A stretch of DNA of 64,000 nt, from assembly GCA_963796485.1 (NCBI GenBank), contig CAWCLV010000001.1, forward strand, positions 1,302,001-1,366,000, in the 5' to 3' direction. The position numbers and the translations under genes are program-made. The notes beneath the pieces are model-generated. The model saw only the letters and a program-made list of their open reading frames with translations, had not been told where the DNA came from and made no database searches. Positions within the stretch are counted from its first letter, which is position 1; each line of letters begins with the position of its first letter. Origin of the DNA: CAWCDJ01 sp963796485 (GTDB taxonomy: Bacteria > Acidobacteriota > Terriglobia > Bryobacterales > Bryobacteraceae). Shown here piece by piece: positions 8,835 through 16,934 of the stretch.

Positions 8835-9983
8835 ATGCAGAACGTCCTTACCCGGGAACAGGAGCAGGATTTCCTGAAACGCGGCTTTTCCCGCCGCAAC
8901 TTCGGCCGGATCGTCGCCATGATGACCGCCGGCGCCGCGCTGCCATTCTACAACGAGGCGGCCCTGGCGCAACTCTCCGCCATTCGCGAGCCGATCCCGC
9001 CCGATGCGGTCAAGATCGATGCCAACGAGAATCCGCTCGGCCCCTGCGACGAGGCCGCCGAGGCGATCCACTCCATGGTCAAGTACGGGGGCCGTTACCG
9101 CTACGAGGAAACCTTCAATTTTGTCGATCTCATGGCCGGGCAGGAGGGCTTGAAGTCGAGCTACGTCCGTGCCTTCGCCGGTTCCAGCGGCCCGCTGCAC
9201 CAGTCGGTGCTGGCCTTCACCGGGCCGGACCGCCCGCTGGTCGTCGCCGATCCCAGCTACGAGGCTCCGGTGGTGGCCGCGCGCTTCATCGGCTCCAAGG
9301 TCATCAACGTACCCCTCACCAAGGACTACAAGCACGACGTGAAGGCCATGGCCGCCGCCAGCCCCAATACCGGGCTGATCTACGTCTGCAATCCGAACAA
9401 CCCCACCGGCACGACCACGCCGAAAGCCGAAATCGAATGGCTGGTCGAAAACAAGCCGAAAGGCGCGATCATCCTGCTGGACGAGGCTTACATCCACATC
9501 AGCGGCGACCCGATGTGCAACGACCTCGTGGCCCGGGACAAAGACGTGGTCCTGCTGCGCACGTTCTCCAAAATTTACGGCATGGCCGGCATTCGCGCCG
9601 GGGTGGCGATGGCACGTCCCGATTTGCTGGCGAAACTCTCCGGCTACAGCGCCAGCATGTTGCCCATCACCGCCATGGCCGGCGCCAGCGCCAGCCTGAA
9701 GGTCCAAGACCTGGTGCCTAAACGCCGCAAGATTATCGCCGATACCCGCGCCGGCGTCTTCTCGTTCCTCGACAAACACAATTTCCACTACGTGCCCTCG
9801 GTCTCGAACAAGTTCATGCTGGATGTGCATCGCCCGGGTCGTGAAATCATCACCGCCATGCGCAAAGAGAACGTCTACATCGGCCGCGTGTGGCCCAGTT
9901 GGCCGACCTACGTGCGCGTCACGATCGGCACGCCCGAGGAAATGAGGAGGTTCGAAGCCGCGTTCCTCAAGGTCATGGCTTAG
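8835..9983 (+). CDS. Tat-exported class I/II PLP aminotransferase (HisC-like)
   Basis: 382 residues. The N-terminus contains a twin-arginine motif (FSRRNFGR at about 18-25) followed by a hydrophobic stretch (IVAMMTAGAALPF), so the enzyme is predicted to be folded with PLP and exported by Tat. The rest is a fold-type I aminotransferase resembling histidinol-phosphate aminotransferase: 'DANENPLGP', 'CNPNNPTGT', 'LLDEAYIH', and the PLP lysine in 'TFSKIYGMAGIRAG'. A good ribosome-binding site (GAGGGGA) precedes the ATG. It is not in a his operon, which argues against histidine synthesis. The extracytoplasmic substrate is unknown. Confidence 0.87.
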   Translation: MQNVLTREQEQDFLKRGFSRRNFGRIVAMMTAGAALPFYNEAALAQLSAIREPIPPDAVKIDANENPLGPCDEAAEAIHSMVKYGGRYRYEETFNFVDLMAGQEGLKSSYVRAFAGSSGPLHQSVLAFTGPDRPLVVADPSYEAPVVAARFIGSKVINVPLTKDYKHDVKAMAAASPNTGLIYVCNPNNPTGTTTPKAEIEWLVENKPKGAIILLDEAYIHISGDPMCNDLVARDKDVVLLRTFSKIYGMAGIRAGVAMARPDLLAKLSGYSASMLPITAMAGASASLKVQDLVPKRRKIIADTRAGVFSFLDKHNFHYVPSVSNKFMLDVHRPGREIITAMRKENVYIGRVWPSWPTYVRVTIGTPEEMRRFEAAFLKVMA

Positions 9984-10017
9984 TGAGCGGGCCGGTTGCC
10001 GCGCACGGTCGACCACG

Positions 10018-11259
10018 GTGACGAACGCGCCGGGCGCACTTCTCAAACGGCTATACTGCGGGTTGGATCGCTTCCGCCCGTCAACCCGCCTGATTCTCCT
10101 GGCGCTGCTTTGCTGCATCGCGTACGCGCCCTTGCTGCGCATACCGCTGATCGAAGACGATTACCCCAGCCTGGCCCAGGCGCAGTTGCTCGGCGCACCT
10201 TCGCATGTCTGGAGCCTCCTCTTCCACAGCGCGTTCCAGGCGCGGGCGACCAGCGTCTGGAGCATGTACCTGTTGTGGAAGGCGTTTGCGCTCACCCCTT
10301 GGGTCTACCACCTGGTCAGCCTCGTCCTGCACATCGTGAACACGTGGCTCGTTTACGGCATCTGCCGGACTTGGGCGGGCATGCGAACCGCCGCCTTCTG
10401 GGCCGCGGCATTCTTCGCCGTAGCGGAAGGCCACCAGGAAGCGGTGATGTGGTTCACGGCCATCAATGAGCTTTGGATGTTTCTGTTCGGCGCGGCGGCG
10501 CTCTTGTGCTGGATGCGGGGCCGCCGGATTGGCATCCTGCTGTTTGCCCTCGCCCTGCTCTCCAAAGAATCCGCCGTCATTTTCCTGCCGCTCTTTCTGC
10601 TGGCGGCGCCCGGCCGCCGAAACTGGCGCGATTGGGCGCCCTACGTGGCGTTAGCGGCCCTCATGACCGGATCCATTTTCCTTGGCCGTTCGTTCCGGTT
10701 TTCCGACGGCAGCTTTTCGCTCCACGCCCCCTTCTGGATCACGTGGCCGCGCGGTTTCGGGCGCGTTCTGTGGATCTGGGGCTGGGCCGCCGCCGTGCTG
10801 ATCTGGTTTCGCGGAGACCTCAAGACGAAGCGCCTTGCCCTGTTCGCCGCGGCGTGGATTCCGGTTGCGCTGGTTCCGTATATCTTCCTGACGTACTCCA
10901 CCGAAATCCCCAGCCGCCAGACCTACCTCGCCAGCGTGGGCCTCGCGATGCTGGTCGGGCTGGCGTTTTCCACTCTCGACCGGCGCGCCGCCACCGCCGC
11001 CCTCGCGCTCGCACTCCTGGCGCACAACGTCGGCTATCTCTGGGTGAAGAAGCGCGCGCAGTTCCTGGAACGTGCGGCCCCCACCGAGCAACTGATCGCG
11101 CTCGCGAAAACCACACCGGGGCCAATCTGGGTCAAATGCTTTCCGCGGGTGCCGTGGATCGCGGAAGAAGCCGTGCACCTCGGCGCAGGGAAGCCGGCCT
11201 CCACCGTCGTATGGAAGCAGCCGGACGGCCCCGCCGCGGTCTTCTGTTATCAGAATTGA
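10018..11259 (+). CDS. Multi-pass membrane protein, GT-C glycosyltransferase-like
   Basis: 413 residues from a GTG start, with about 10 hydrophobic helices. The first extracytoplasmic loop carries an acidic motif (IPLIEDDYPSLAQ, about residues 43-55), as in polyprenyl-phosphate-sugar dependent GT-C enzymes such as the GT39/ArnT-like families. Helices rich in Trp and Arg follow ('LLWKAFALTPWVYHL'). A short soluble C-terminal domain of about 60 residues ends the protein. It probably transfers a sugar outside the membrane, but no close family could be named. It lies 34 bp downstream of the aminotransferase gene and may be co-transcribed. Confidence 0.6.
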   Translation: MTNAPGALLKRLYCGLDRFRPSTRLILLALLCCIAYAPLLRIPLIEDDYPSLAQAQLLGAPSHVWSLLFHSAFQARATSVWSMYLLWKAFALTPWVYHLVSLVLHIVNTWLVYGICRTWAGMRTAAFWAAAFFAVAEGHQEAVMWFTAINELWMFLFGAAALLCWMRGRRIGILLFALALLSKESAVIFLPLFLLAAPGRRNWRDWAPYVALAALMTGSIFLGRSFRFSDGSFSLHAPFWITWPRGFGRVLWIWGWAAAVLIWFRGDLKTKRLALFAAAWIPVALVPYIFLTYSTEIPSRQTYLASVGLAMLVGLAFSTLDRRAATAALALALLAHNVGYLWVKKRAQFLERAAPTEQLIALAKTTPGPIWVKCFPRVPWIAEEAVHLGAGKPASTVVWKQPDGPAAVFCYQN

Positions 11260-11344
11260 TTACGCTCGAAATCGACAACGTACGTAATTTCGCTTGCAAT
11301 TTCGCTCCGGTTCAGGCATCCTGGTAGGTTTTCCTCAACTATCG

Positions 11345-12298
11345 ATGCTGGAACGAGTGCTGTACCACGACCACTGTTTCGACGGAGCGGCCTCTGCTGC
11401 CTTCTTCAGCCGATTCATCGCGGGGGCAATTCACCCGGATGCGGAGTTCCGTTACACGGGGATGGCCCACAAAGCCTCTCAGCTGTTCGATGCGGATCTG
11501 TTCGATGGCGATGAAAACGCCATCGTCGATTTTAAGTATTCGAGCAACCCGAAGCTGACCTGGTGGTTCGATCACCATCAGAGCGCCTTCCTGACGCCCG
11601 AAGACGCCGAGCATTACCGGCGCGATACTTCCGGCCGCAAGCTCTACGATCCCGGCTACAAATCGTGCGCCTCTTTCATCGCGGCAGTCGCTTGCGATCG
11701 CTTCGGATTCCGCGCGCCCGATCTGGATGACCTCGTCCACTGGTCCATCATCATCGACGGCGCGCAATATCCGGATGCAAAAACCGCCGTGGAACTCGGT
11801 GCTCCCGCGATGAAACTGACCCTGGTGATCGAGGCGGCGAAAGGCTCCGACATCGTGCAAAAGACCATCCGCTGGATGCAGAGCAGAACGTTGGAGGAGA
11901 TCGTGGCCGAACCGGAAATCCAGAGCCTCTACGCGCCCCTGTATGAGCGCCACCTGGAGAATAAGAAGGTCATCCGGGAGCGCGCGCGCGAAGACAATGG
12001 CGTGGTCTTCTTCGATCTGGACGGGTACGATGTGGAGGGATACAACAAATTTATCCCCTACCACCTGTTCCCCAACTCGACCTATACGGTTTCGGTCAGC
12101 CCCTCCAGCTTCCGAACCAAAATCTCGGTAGGATCCAACCCCTGGTCCGCGAAGGAGCCCACCCACAACCTGGCTTCGATCTGCGAACGCTACGGCGGCG
12201 GAGGGCACGCCCGGGTCGGAGCCATCAGCCTCGCAACCGGGGAACTCGAGCGGGCCCGCGCGATCGCCGCCGAGATCGTTGCCGAGTTGAAAGCGTAG
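11345..12298 (+). CDS. DHH-family phosphoesterase
   Basis: 317 residues from the ATG at 11345; the frame is open further upstream but that part does not look coding. The protein starts directly with the DHH fold ('VLYHDHCFDGAASAAFF'), carries the DHH motif in 'WWFDHHQSAF' and ends with a DHHA1-type glycine motif (GGGGHARVGA). Such proteins are Mn2+-dependent phosphoesterases acting on nanoRNA, pAp or cyclic dinucleotides. The spacing between motifs fits the stand-alone DHH/DHHA1 proteins rather than RecJ. No membrane segment is present, so it is cytoplasmic. It converges on the hybrid kinase gene with a 6 bp gap. Confidence 0.85.
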   Translation: MLERVLYHDHCFDGAASAAFFSRFIAGAIHPDAEFRYTGMAHKASQLFDADLFDGDENAIVDFKYSSNPKLTWWFDHHQSAFLTPEDAEHYRRDTSGRKLYDPGYKSCASFIAAVACDRFGFRAPDLDDLVHWSIIIDGAQYPDAKTAVELGAPAMKLTLVIEAAKGSDIVQKTIRWMQSRTLEEIVAEPEIQSLYAPLYERHLENKKVIRERAREDNGVVFFDLDGYDVEGYNKFIPYHLFPNSTYTVSVSPSSFRTKISVGSNPWSAKEPTHNLASICERYGGGGHARVGAISLATGELERARAIAAEIVAELKA

Positions 12299-12304
12299 CC
12301 GGGA

Positions 12305-15187
12305 TTACGGCTTCCCCGTAAGCTCTCGGACCACGGCGAGCAATTCCTGCGCCTCCACCGGCTTCCGCAGCAGGCGGTGCGCACCGAATATCCCCGCAGC
12401 CTTGAGAAACGCTCCATCGAACGCGCCCGAGATCGCCACCACGGGCATCTCCGGATTGCTTTCGTGCAATAGCCGTACGGTTTCCAGCCCTTCCTGGTCC
12501 GGCATCACCAGGTCCGTGATGATCAGGTGGACCGGTTGCTTGCTCAGCAGGCGCATCCCCGCTCTCCCGTCGCTCGCCTCGCTGACGTCGTACCCTGCTT
12601 TTCTGAGCGTCATGGCCAGAAAGCTACGTACCGCGTCATCGTCGTCGATGACGAGCACGGTGGAGCGGGGAGCCCGGGCGGTCAACCGGTCCTGGATTCT
12701 CCGCACCAGCTCTTCGGGCGTGAATGGTTTTCGCAGGTAGTCCTCCAGGTCTTCGGGCACCTGGGAGACGATGGCTTCGGGAGCGTAGCCGGTCATCAGA
12801 AGCACCGGCAGATCGGGGCGGCGCCGGCGCAGCATCTCCGCCAACTCCACTCCGGACATTCCGGGCATCACGCAATCCGCCAGCAGGAGGTCGATCCCCT
12901 CGGCTTTCGGGCCGGCCACCTCCAGCGCTGCGGCGCCGCTCGCAGCCTCCCTGACGTGATATCCGCGGCGCCGTAACACTTCGCCCGCCAGTTTCCGGAC
13001 GCGGTCCTGGTCCTCCACGATCAGCACCGTCTCCCGCGCCTGCCGCGCCGGCCCGGCCAATGCGGCGGCCGCCGCCGCTTCCGGGCGGCTTTCGGTTTGC
13101 GGAAGGTAGACGCGGAAGGTGGATCCCCGCCCCGGGCTGCTTTCGACGGCGATGAACCCGCGGGTTTGATGGACGATGCCGTAGACGGTCGCCAGCCCCA
13201 AGCCCGTACCGTGGCCGACCTTCTTGGTGGTATAGAAAGGCTCGAAGATGCGGTCGAGCACCTCCCGGCTCATGCCTGAGCCTGTATCGGTCACTTCCAG
13301 CACGGCATACGCTCCGGGTGCGACGTCCGGCGCGCCGGCTGGGGCGCGGTCCACCTGCTCCCGGCGGGTCTCGATCAAAAGTTTGCCCCCGGACGGCATG
13401 GCGTCCCGGGCATTCACCGCCAGGTTCATGAGCACCTGCTGTAGCTGCCCGCGGTCGGCAAGCACGAATACCGACTCCGGATCCAGCCGCATCTCAATCG
13501 CCACATCGTCCCCGATCAGGCGCCGCAGCATGCTGCTTTCGTGCTCCACGAATTCATCGAGGTTGATCGGTTTGGGCTCGGCGGGCTGTCTCCGGCTGAA
13601 TGCCAGCAACTGTCCCGTCAATGCGCCGGCCCGTTCGCCGGCGGCCCGGACCTCCTGGATCACTTCCCGCACATCGGCCGCAATCGCCGGATCCTCCAGC
13701 AGCATCTCGGAGTACCCGTTGATCACTGTCAGCATGTTGTTGAAGTCGTGCGCCACTCCGCCTGCCAGGCGCCCGATGCTTTCCATCTTCTGCGATTGGC
13801 GCAGTTGCTCTTCCAGGCGGTGGCGCTCGGTGATGTCGCGGTAGAAAGCGATCGCGGCGGGATGACCATCGTGCTCGATCGGCACGGCCATCACCTCGAC
13901 TCGAAACTCCGTGCCATCGCGGCGCAGCATGCGGCGCTCCACCGCGGGTGCGGGATGGCCGCTTTCTACCGACTGAATCCGCTGCGCGACCGCTTCACGC
14001 TCGTCGGAATGCACATCTTCCACTGCCGGCCTGCCGATTAACTCCTCCGCGCTGTCGGCCCCGAGCATCCGGACCGCCGCGGGGTTCAAATAGCGGTAAG
14101 CCAGGCCGGAGATCATCAGGATGCCTTCCGGCGCATTCTCCACCACGCTGCGAAAGCGCTTCTCGCTTTCAAGGAGACTCGCCTTCGCCTTCGACTGCGC
14201 AATGTCGAACGACAGCTCCTGCCGCCTCAGTAGGATGAAGACTCCGCCTCCGGCGGCCAGCACCAGAGTCAGCGCGAGGAATGCAAGCGAGAGCGAACGC
14301 TTCCACAGAGGATCGAAAACCTCGCTGGCGTCCATCTGCGCCACCACCCGCCAGTTCGTCCATGGCACCGCACGCGCCGCGGCGAGCAGGGCGGTGCCGT
14401 CGAGATCGCGACCCTGGATCACGCCCTCGACGCCGTTCAAGGCCGCGATCGCCGGAATCTCGCCGCGGCTCATCGGGATCGTCATTTTCATGGCCGAACC
14501 CGGACGCCGCCGCAGCTCGTTCAGTACCAGCGCCTGATCGCCTTCCCGGCGCACCAGCAGAACCTCCCCGGTCTTGACCGGAACCGGCCAGTTGGCGAGC
14601 ATCGGATAAAGATAATCCGTCGGCTCTATGGCTATCAGTAGTGCGCCGAAAATCGGACTGTCCGGCGCCAGCCGCAGCGGGATGTTCAGCCCGAGATGGC
14701 TGCCCACCCGGGGCTCCGTGTGCAGATCGCGAGTCTGCACGGCACCTGAGTGAATGACCCCGAGTGCCAGCCCGCGGATATGGTCGGCGTTACCCAGGAT
14801 CCGCCCGGCGGATGCGATGCGGTTCCCCTGCCGGTCCGTCAGGGTGGCGTTGGCGAACTGCAACTCCCGGCAGATCGCTGCAAGCCATTCGTCCACCTCC
14901 GCCTGTTCGGCCTGGGACGCCCGCTTCTCGGCAACGCGGTCGATCACCGTCACAACCATCCGGTTATCGAGCAGCGAAGACACTTCGTGCACGCGGAGGG
15001 ACAGCCACTCGGAAATCTGTTTAACTTTGGAATCCGCGACCGTGAGCAGTTGGCTGGTGACCTGTCTTTCGATCGCCCTTCTCTGGCCGACATGGTACCG
15101 CCAGGTAACGGCGCCGATCGATGCCGCTAGAACCAGAAAGAGCGCAATCAGCTGGTGCGGCGTGCTGCGGGCGGTCAGCGATTTCAT
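12305..15187 (-). CDS. Hybrid sensor histidine kinase: periplasmic sensor, PAS, HisKA/HATPase, two receiver domains
   Basis: 960 residues from the ATG at 15187 (GGAGAGGAT upstream). Order: TM helix about 12-30; extracytoplasmic sensor of about 275 residues resembling double-Cache; TM about 310-335; PAS domain with PAC tail (about 355-475, 'MISGLAYRYLNPAAVRMLG', 'FYRDITER'); HisKA with the phospho-acceptor His in 'LAGGVAHDFNNML'; HATPase_c ('NLAVNARDAMP', 'DTGSGM', 'GTGLGLATVYGI'); and two receiver domains, the first with Asp in 'LLLADCVMPGMSG', the second with Asp in 'LIITDLVMPDQEG'. No DNA-binding output is attached. A stand-alone Hpt protein at 61642 could be a phosphorelay partner, which is speculative. 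Confidence 0.94.
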   Translation of the reverse strand: MKSLTARSTPHQLIALFLVLAASIGAVTWRYHVGQRRAIERQVTSQLLTVADSKVKQISEWLSLRVHEVSSLLDNRMVVTVIDRVAEKRASQAEQAEVDEWLAAICRELQFANATLTDRQGNRIASAGRILGNADHIRGLALGVIHSGAVQTRDLHTEPRVGSHLGLNIPLRLAPDSPIFGALLIAIEPTDYLYPMLANWPVPVKTGEVLLVRREGDQALVLNELRRRPGSAMKMTIPMSRGEIPAIAALNGVEGVIQGRDLDGTALLAAARAVPWTNWRVVAQMDASEVFDPLWKRSLSLAFLALTLVLAAGGGVFILLRRQELSFDIAQSKAKASLLESEKRFRSVVENAPEGILMISGLAYRYLNPAAVRMLGADSAEELIGRPAVEDVHSDEREAVAQRIQSVESGHPAPAVERRMLRRDGTEFRVEVMAVPIEHDGHPAAIAFYRDITERHRLEEQLRQSQKMESIGRLAGGVAHDFNNMLTVINGYSEMLLEDPAIAADVREVIQEVRAAGERAGALTGQLLAFSRRQPAEPKPINLDEFVEHESSMLRRLIGDDVAIEMRLDPESVFVLADRGQLQQVLMNLAVNARDAMPSGGKLLIETRREQVDRAPAGAPDVAPGAYAVLEVTDTGSGMSREVLDRIFEPFYTTKKVGHGTGLGLATVYGIVHQTRGFIAVESSPGRGSTFRVYLPQTESRPEAAAAAALAGPARQARETVLIVEDQDRVRKLAGEVLRRRGYHVREAASGAAALEVAGPKAEGIDLLLADCVMPGMSGVELAEMLRRRRPDLPVLLMTGYAPEAIVSQVPEDLEDYLRKPFTPEELVRRIQDRLTARAPRSTVLVIDDDDAVRSFLAMTLRKAGYDVSEASDGRAGMRLLSKQPVHLIITDLVMPDQEGLETVRLLHESNPEMPVVAISGAFDGAFLKAAGIFGAHRLLRKPVEAQELLAVVRELTGKP

Positions 15188-15227
15188 ATCCTCTCCAGAC
15201 TTCCGGATCCTGTGGTATTTTACCATG

Positions 15228-15239
15228 GGGAAATTTCCC
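15228..15239. promoter_or_regulatory. Perfect 12-bp palindrome upstream of the hybrid kinase gene
   Basis: GGGAAATTTCCC is a perfect dyad 41 bp upstream of the kinase start codon, in the gap between the kinase gene and the repeat-rich island. It could be an operator, but only one copy is seen and no regulator is assigned. Confidence 0.35.
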
Positions 15240-15282
15240 GACGGACTACTGAGTACCATCCAAGGCGAGCATCGCTCCGGCG

Positions 15283-15384
15283 TCCTCCCGAACCCGGCAT
15301 GCTGTTCATTTGATCCATTGGCTCACTGCGCTCTCGCTCTCCTTTCGCCGCAAGCGCATGTCCGGCTTTCGCCCGCGAGTGCCG
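15283..15384 (+). pseudogene. Broken duplicate of the 5' end of the methyltransferase gene at 16935
   Basis: About 100 bp here match 16911-17012 at roughly 80 percent identity with a 1-bp indel. Both contain the block TGGCTCAC-GCGCTCTCGCTC, a CGCCGCA-GCG stretch and CCCGCGAGTGCCG. In the intact gene this is the start region (TTG ACC CGC TGG). Here the match ends in unrelated sequence (15385-15480), so only a remnant is left. The two copies form direct repeats 1.6 kb apart around the transposase and antitoxin remnants, as expected after a gene duplication or recombination event. Confidence 0.7.
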
Positions 15385-15480
15385 CCTCCTTTCTTCGTGA
15401 AAGAAATACCGGCGAGGTTCGGGCACGCGCGCGGCTGAAGGTGCGGCCGTCTGCCAATTACCGAGCTCCTGGAAAAGGCG

Positions 15481-15570
15481 GAAAAGGGGACAGACGCATT
15501 TCTTACAGAGGGAAAAGGGGACAGACGCATTTCTTACTGAGAGGGAAAAGGGGACAGACGCATTTCTTAC
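15481..15570. repeat. Three tandem REP-like units upstream of the RAYT gene
   Basis: The 26-bp unit GAAAAGGGGACAGACGCATT+TCTTAC occurs identically at 15481-15506, 15512-15537 and 15545-15570 (periods 31 and 33 bp; spacers rich in GAGAGG). The core GCGTCTGTCCCCTTTTCC returns in opposite orientation twice at 16805-16822 and 16838-16855, so the units flank the transposase gene as inverted clusters. This layout is typical of REP elements next to their RAYT gene. Confidence 0.85.
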
Positions 15571-15607
15571 TGAGAGGAACGGGCTGGCCGAGGCACCATC
15601 CTTTTCT

Positions 15608-16339
15608 ATGCCTCGCCGAGCCCGCGTCGTCATTGCGGACGTGCCACACCATGTGACCCAACGCGGCAACAATCGCCAGCAGGTGTTCCTGTCGCCCGAC
15701 GACCACTACCGTTACTTGCAACTTCTGCGCGGGCACGCCGACCGCTGCGGCCTTCGGATTCTGGGTTACTGCCTCATGACGAATCACGTGCACCTTATCG
15801 CCGTGCCGGAAAAAGGGGAATCGCTGGCGCAAGCTCTCGGACGGGCTCACTCCGAGTATGCGCTGGCCTTGAACCGCGCCGCCGGGCGCAGCGGCCACCT
15901 CTGGCAAAACCGCTTCTTCTCGTGTCCGATGGGCCCGTCCCACCTGCTGGCGGCGCTCCGATATGTGGAGTTGAACCCCGTGCGTGCCGGGTTAGTGACC
16001 ACCGCAGTGGAGTGGCCCTGGTCGAGCGCTCGGGCTCACGTACGGCCCATCGCCAGCGATGGCGTGCTATGCAGTGGCTGGATCGAACATTTCGGCCAAT
16101 GGAACTATGAGGAGTGGGCCGAAATTCTGGAGGCCGGATCACCCGACGGGGAGTGTGAATCGGTGCGCCGCGCGACGATGGCGGGAGAACCGTTTGGATC
16201 GCGTGACTTCGTGGCCGAACTGGAGCGGCGGGTTGGGAAGAACCTGCGAGTACGGGAGCGCGGGCGTCCGAGGAAAGAACCGGAGTCTGCGACAGGTCGG
16301 GGCGTTCAGGGCTGCTTCTTTACAGCGGCTGACGTCTAA
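15608..16339 (+). CDS. REP-associated tyrosine transposase (RAYT, Y1/HUH family)
   Basis: 243 residues. N-terminal 'PRRARVVIADVPHHVTQRGNN' and the HUH motif in 'LMTNHVHLIAVP' (about 57-68) identify the IS200-like Y1 transposase superfamily. 'LRYVELNPVRAGL' is the conserved C-terminal helix region of RAYT proteins. A Lys/Arg-rich tail extends about 70 residues beyond the core. RAYTs are domesticated single-strand nucleases that act on REP palindromes; the repeat clusters on both sides are its presumed substrate. The stop codon lies inside a 17-bp sequence (CAGCGGCTGACGTCTAA) repeated at 16773. The frame is intact, so the protein may still be active. Confidence 0.9.
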   Translation: MPRRARVVIADVPHHVTQRGNNRQQVFLSPDDHYRYLQLLRGHADRCGLRILGYCLMTNHVHLIAVPEKGESLAQALGRAHSEYALALNRAAGRSGHLWQNRFFSCPMGPSHLLAALRYVELNPVRAGLVTTAVEWPWSSARAHVRPIASDGVLCSGWIEHFGQWNYEEWAEILEAGSPDGECESVRRATMAGEPFGSRDFVAELERRVGKNLRVRERGRPRKEPESATGRGVQGCFFTAADV

Positions 16340-16376
16340 GCATGGGCGAAGGTTGTGTAGCGGAATCCCTGAGACC

Positions 16377-16658
16377 TCACGAAGCTTGACGGTACCGCTT
16401 GACGTCGATCTCGCTTGCCGGACCCTTGCCAGCTCATAGTTCGCCTGAAGCCGGAGCCACATCTCCGGTTCCGCCGAACGCTTTCGAAATGCGGACTGCC
16501 ATTTCCGGTGAAATCCCAGCTTTTCCGTTTACGACATTATTGAGCGCCTGCCGGGTGATGCCAAGAGCCTTGGCTGCCCCGGTAATCGTAAGCCCTAATG
16601 GTTCGATGCAATCCTGCCTGACAATGCGTCCAGGGTGAGGTGGATTCTTCCTAGGCAT
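16377..16658 (-). pseudogene. higA: Decayed HigA-family antitoxin gene
   Basis: The ATG at 16658 follows AGGAGG and opens a HigA/VapI-type helix-turn-helix protein ('PPHPGRIVRQDCIEPLGLTI', 'GAAKALGITRQALNNVVNGK'). After 'ISKAFGG' the frame breaks and reaches a stop at 16434. The expected continuation (EMWLRLQANYELARVRQ) is in the next frame, and the typical tail (ASEIDVKRYRQAS, stop at 16377) is back in the original frame. Two opposite frameshifts, near 16470 and 16420, therefore inactivate it, unless they are sequencing errors. A truncated 74-residue protein with an intact DNA-binding domain could still be made. Confidence 0.75.
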
Positions 16659-16670
16659 GACGAAACCTCC

Positions 16671-16760
16671 TAGTGGTAGTCCGTTCTCAGGGCGTGAATG
16701 CGATCCGCTAAACGTGACGAGGGAGTGGAACGTGAAGTCCGTCTATTCGCGTGTTCGGCG
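16671..16760 (-). pseudogene. Possible C-terminal remnant of HigB toxin gene
   Basis: Directly upstream of the higA start the sequence ends in codons for TDYH followed by a TAG that overlaps the higA ribosome-binding site. This matches the usual HigB ending (DYH-stop) and gene spacing. A preceding stretch reads R-I-A-F-T in a neighbouring frame, like the HigB 'RICF.W' strand. Beyond about 16760 the sequence becomes REP-like repeat, so most of the toxin is gone. Identification rests on few residues and on position. Confidence 0.4.
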
Positions 16761-16772
16761 AAGGCGTCAAAC

Positions 16773-16855
16773 CAGCGGCTGACGTCTAAAGACGAGCGAA
16801 TATTGCGTCTGTCCCCTTTTCCTCTCCAGCGAATATTGCGTCTGTCCCCTTTTCC
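16773..16855. repeat. REP-like cluster downstream of the RAYT gene, opposite orientation
   Basis: Starts with CAGCGGCTGACGTCTAA (16773-16789), a copy of the 3' end of the RAYT gene (16323-16339). Two copies of GCGAATATTGCGTCTGTCCC+CTTTTCC follow at 16796-16822 and 16829-16855 (33-bp period). The core is the inverse of the three units at 15481-15570. Confidence 0.8.
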
Positions 16856-16934
16856 CCTTTTCCTTCCGGGCGTGTATGCGACATCAGAGCAAGAGCCCTC
16901 CCGGGCCTCCTCCCGGACCCGGTATCCTATTCGT

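Noticed and set aside
15481..15570. Possible CRISPR array
   Set aside because: Only three units, spacers of 5-7 bp rather than 25-40 bp, and a RAYT gene next to it; these are REP-like units.
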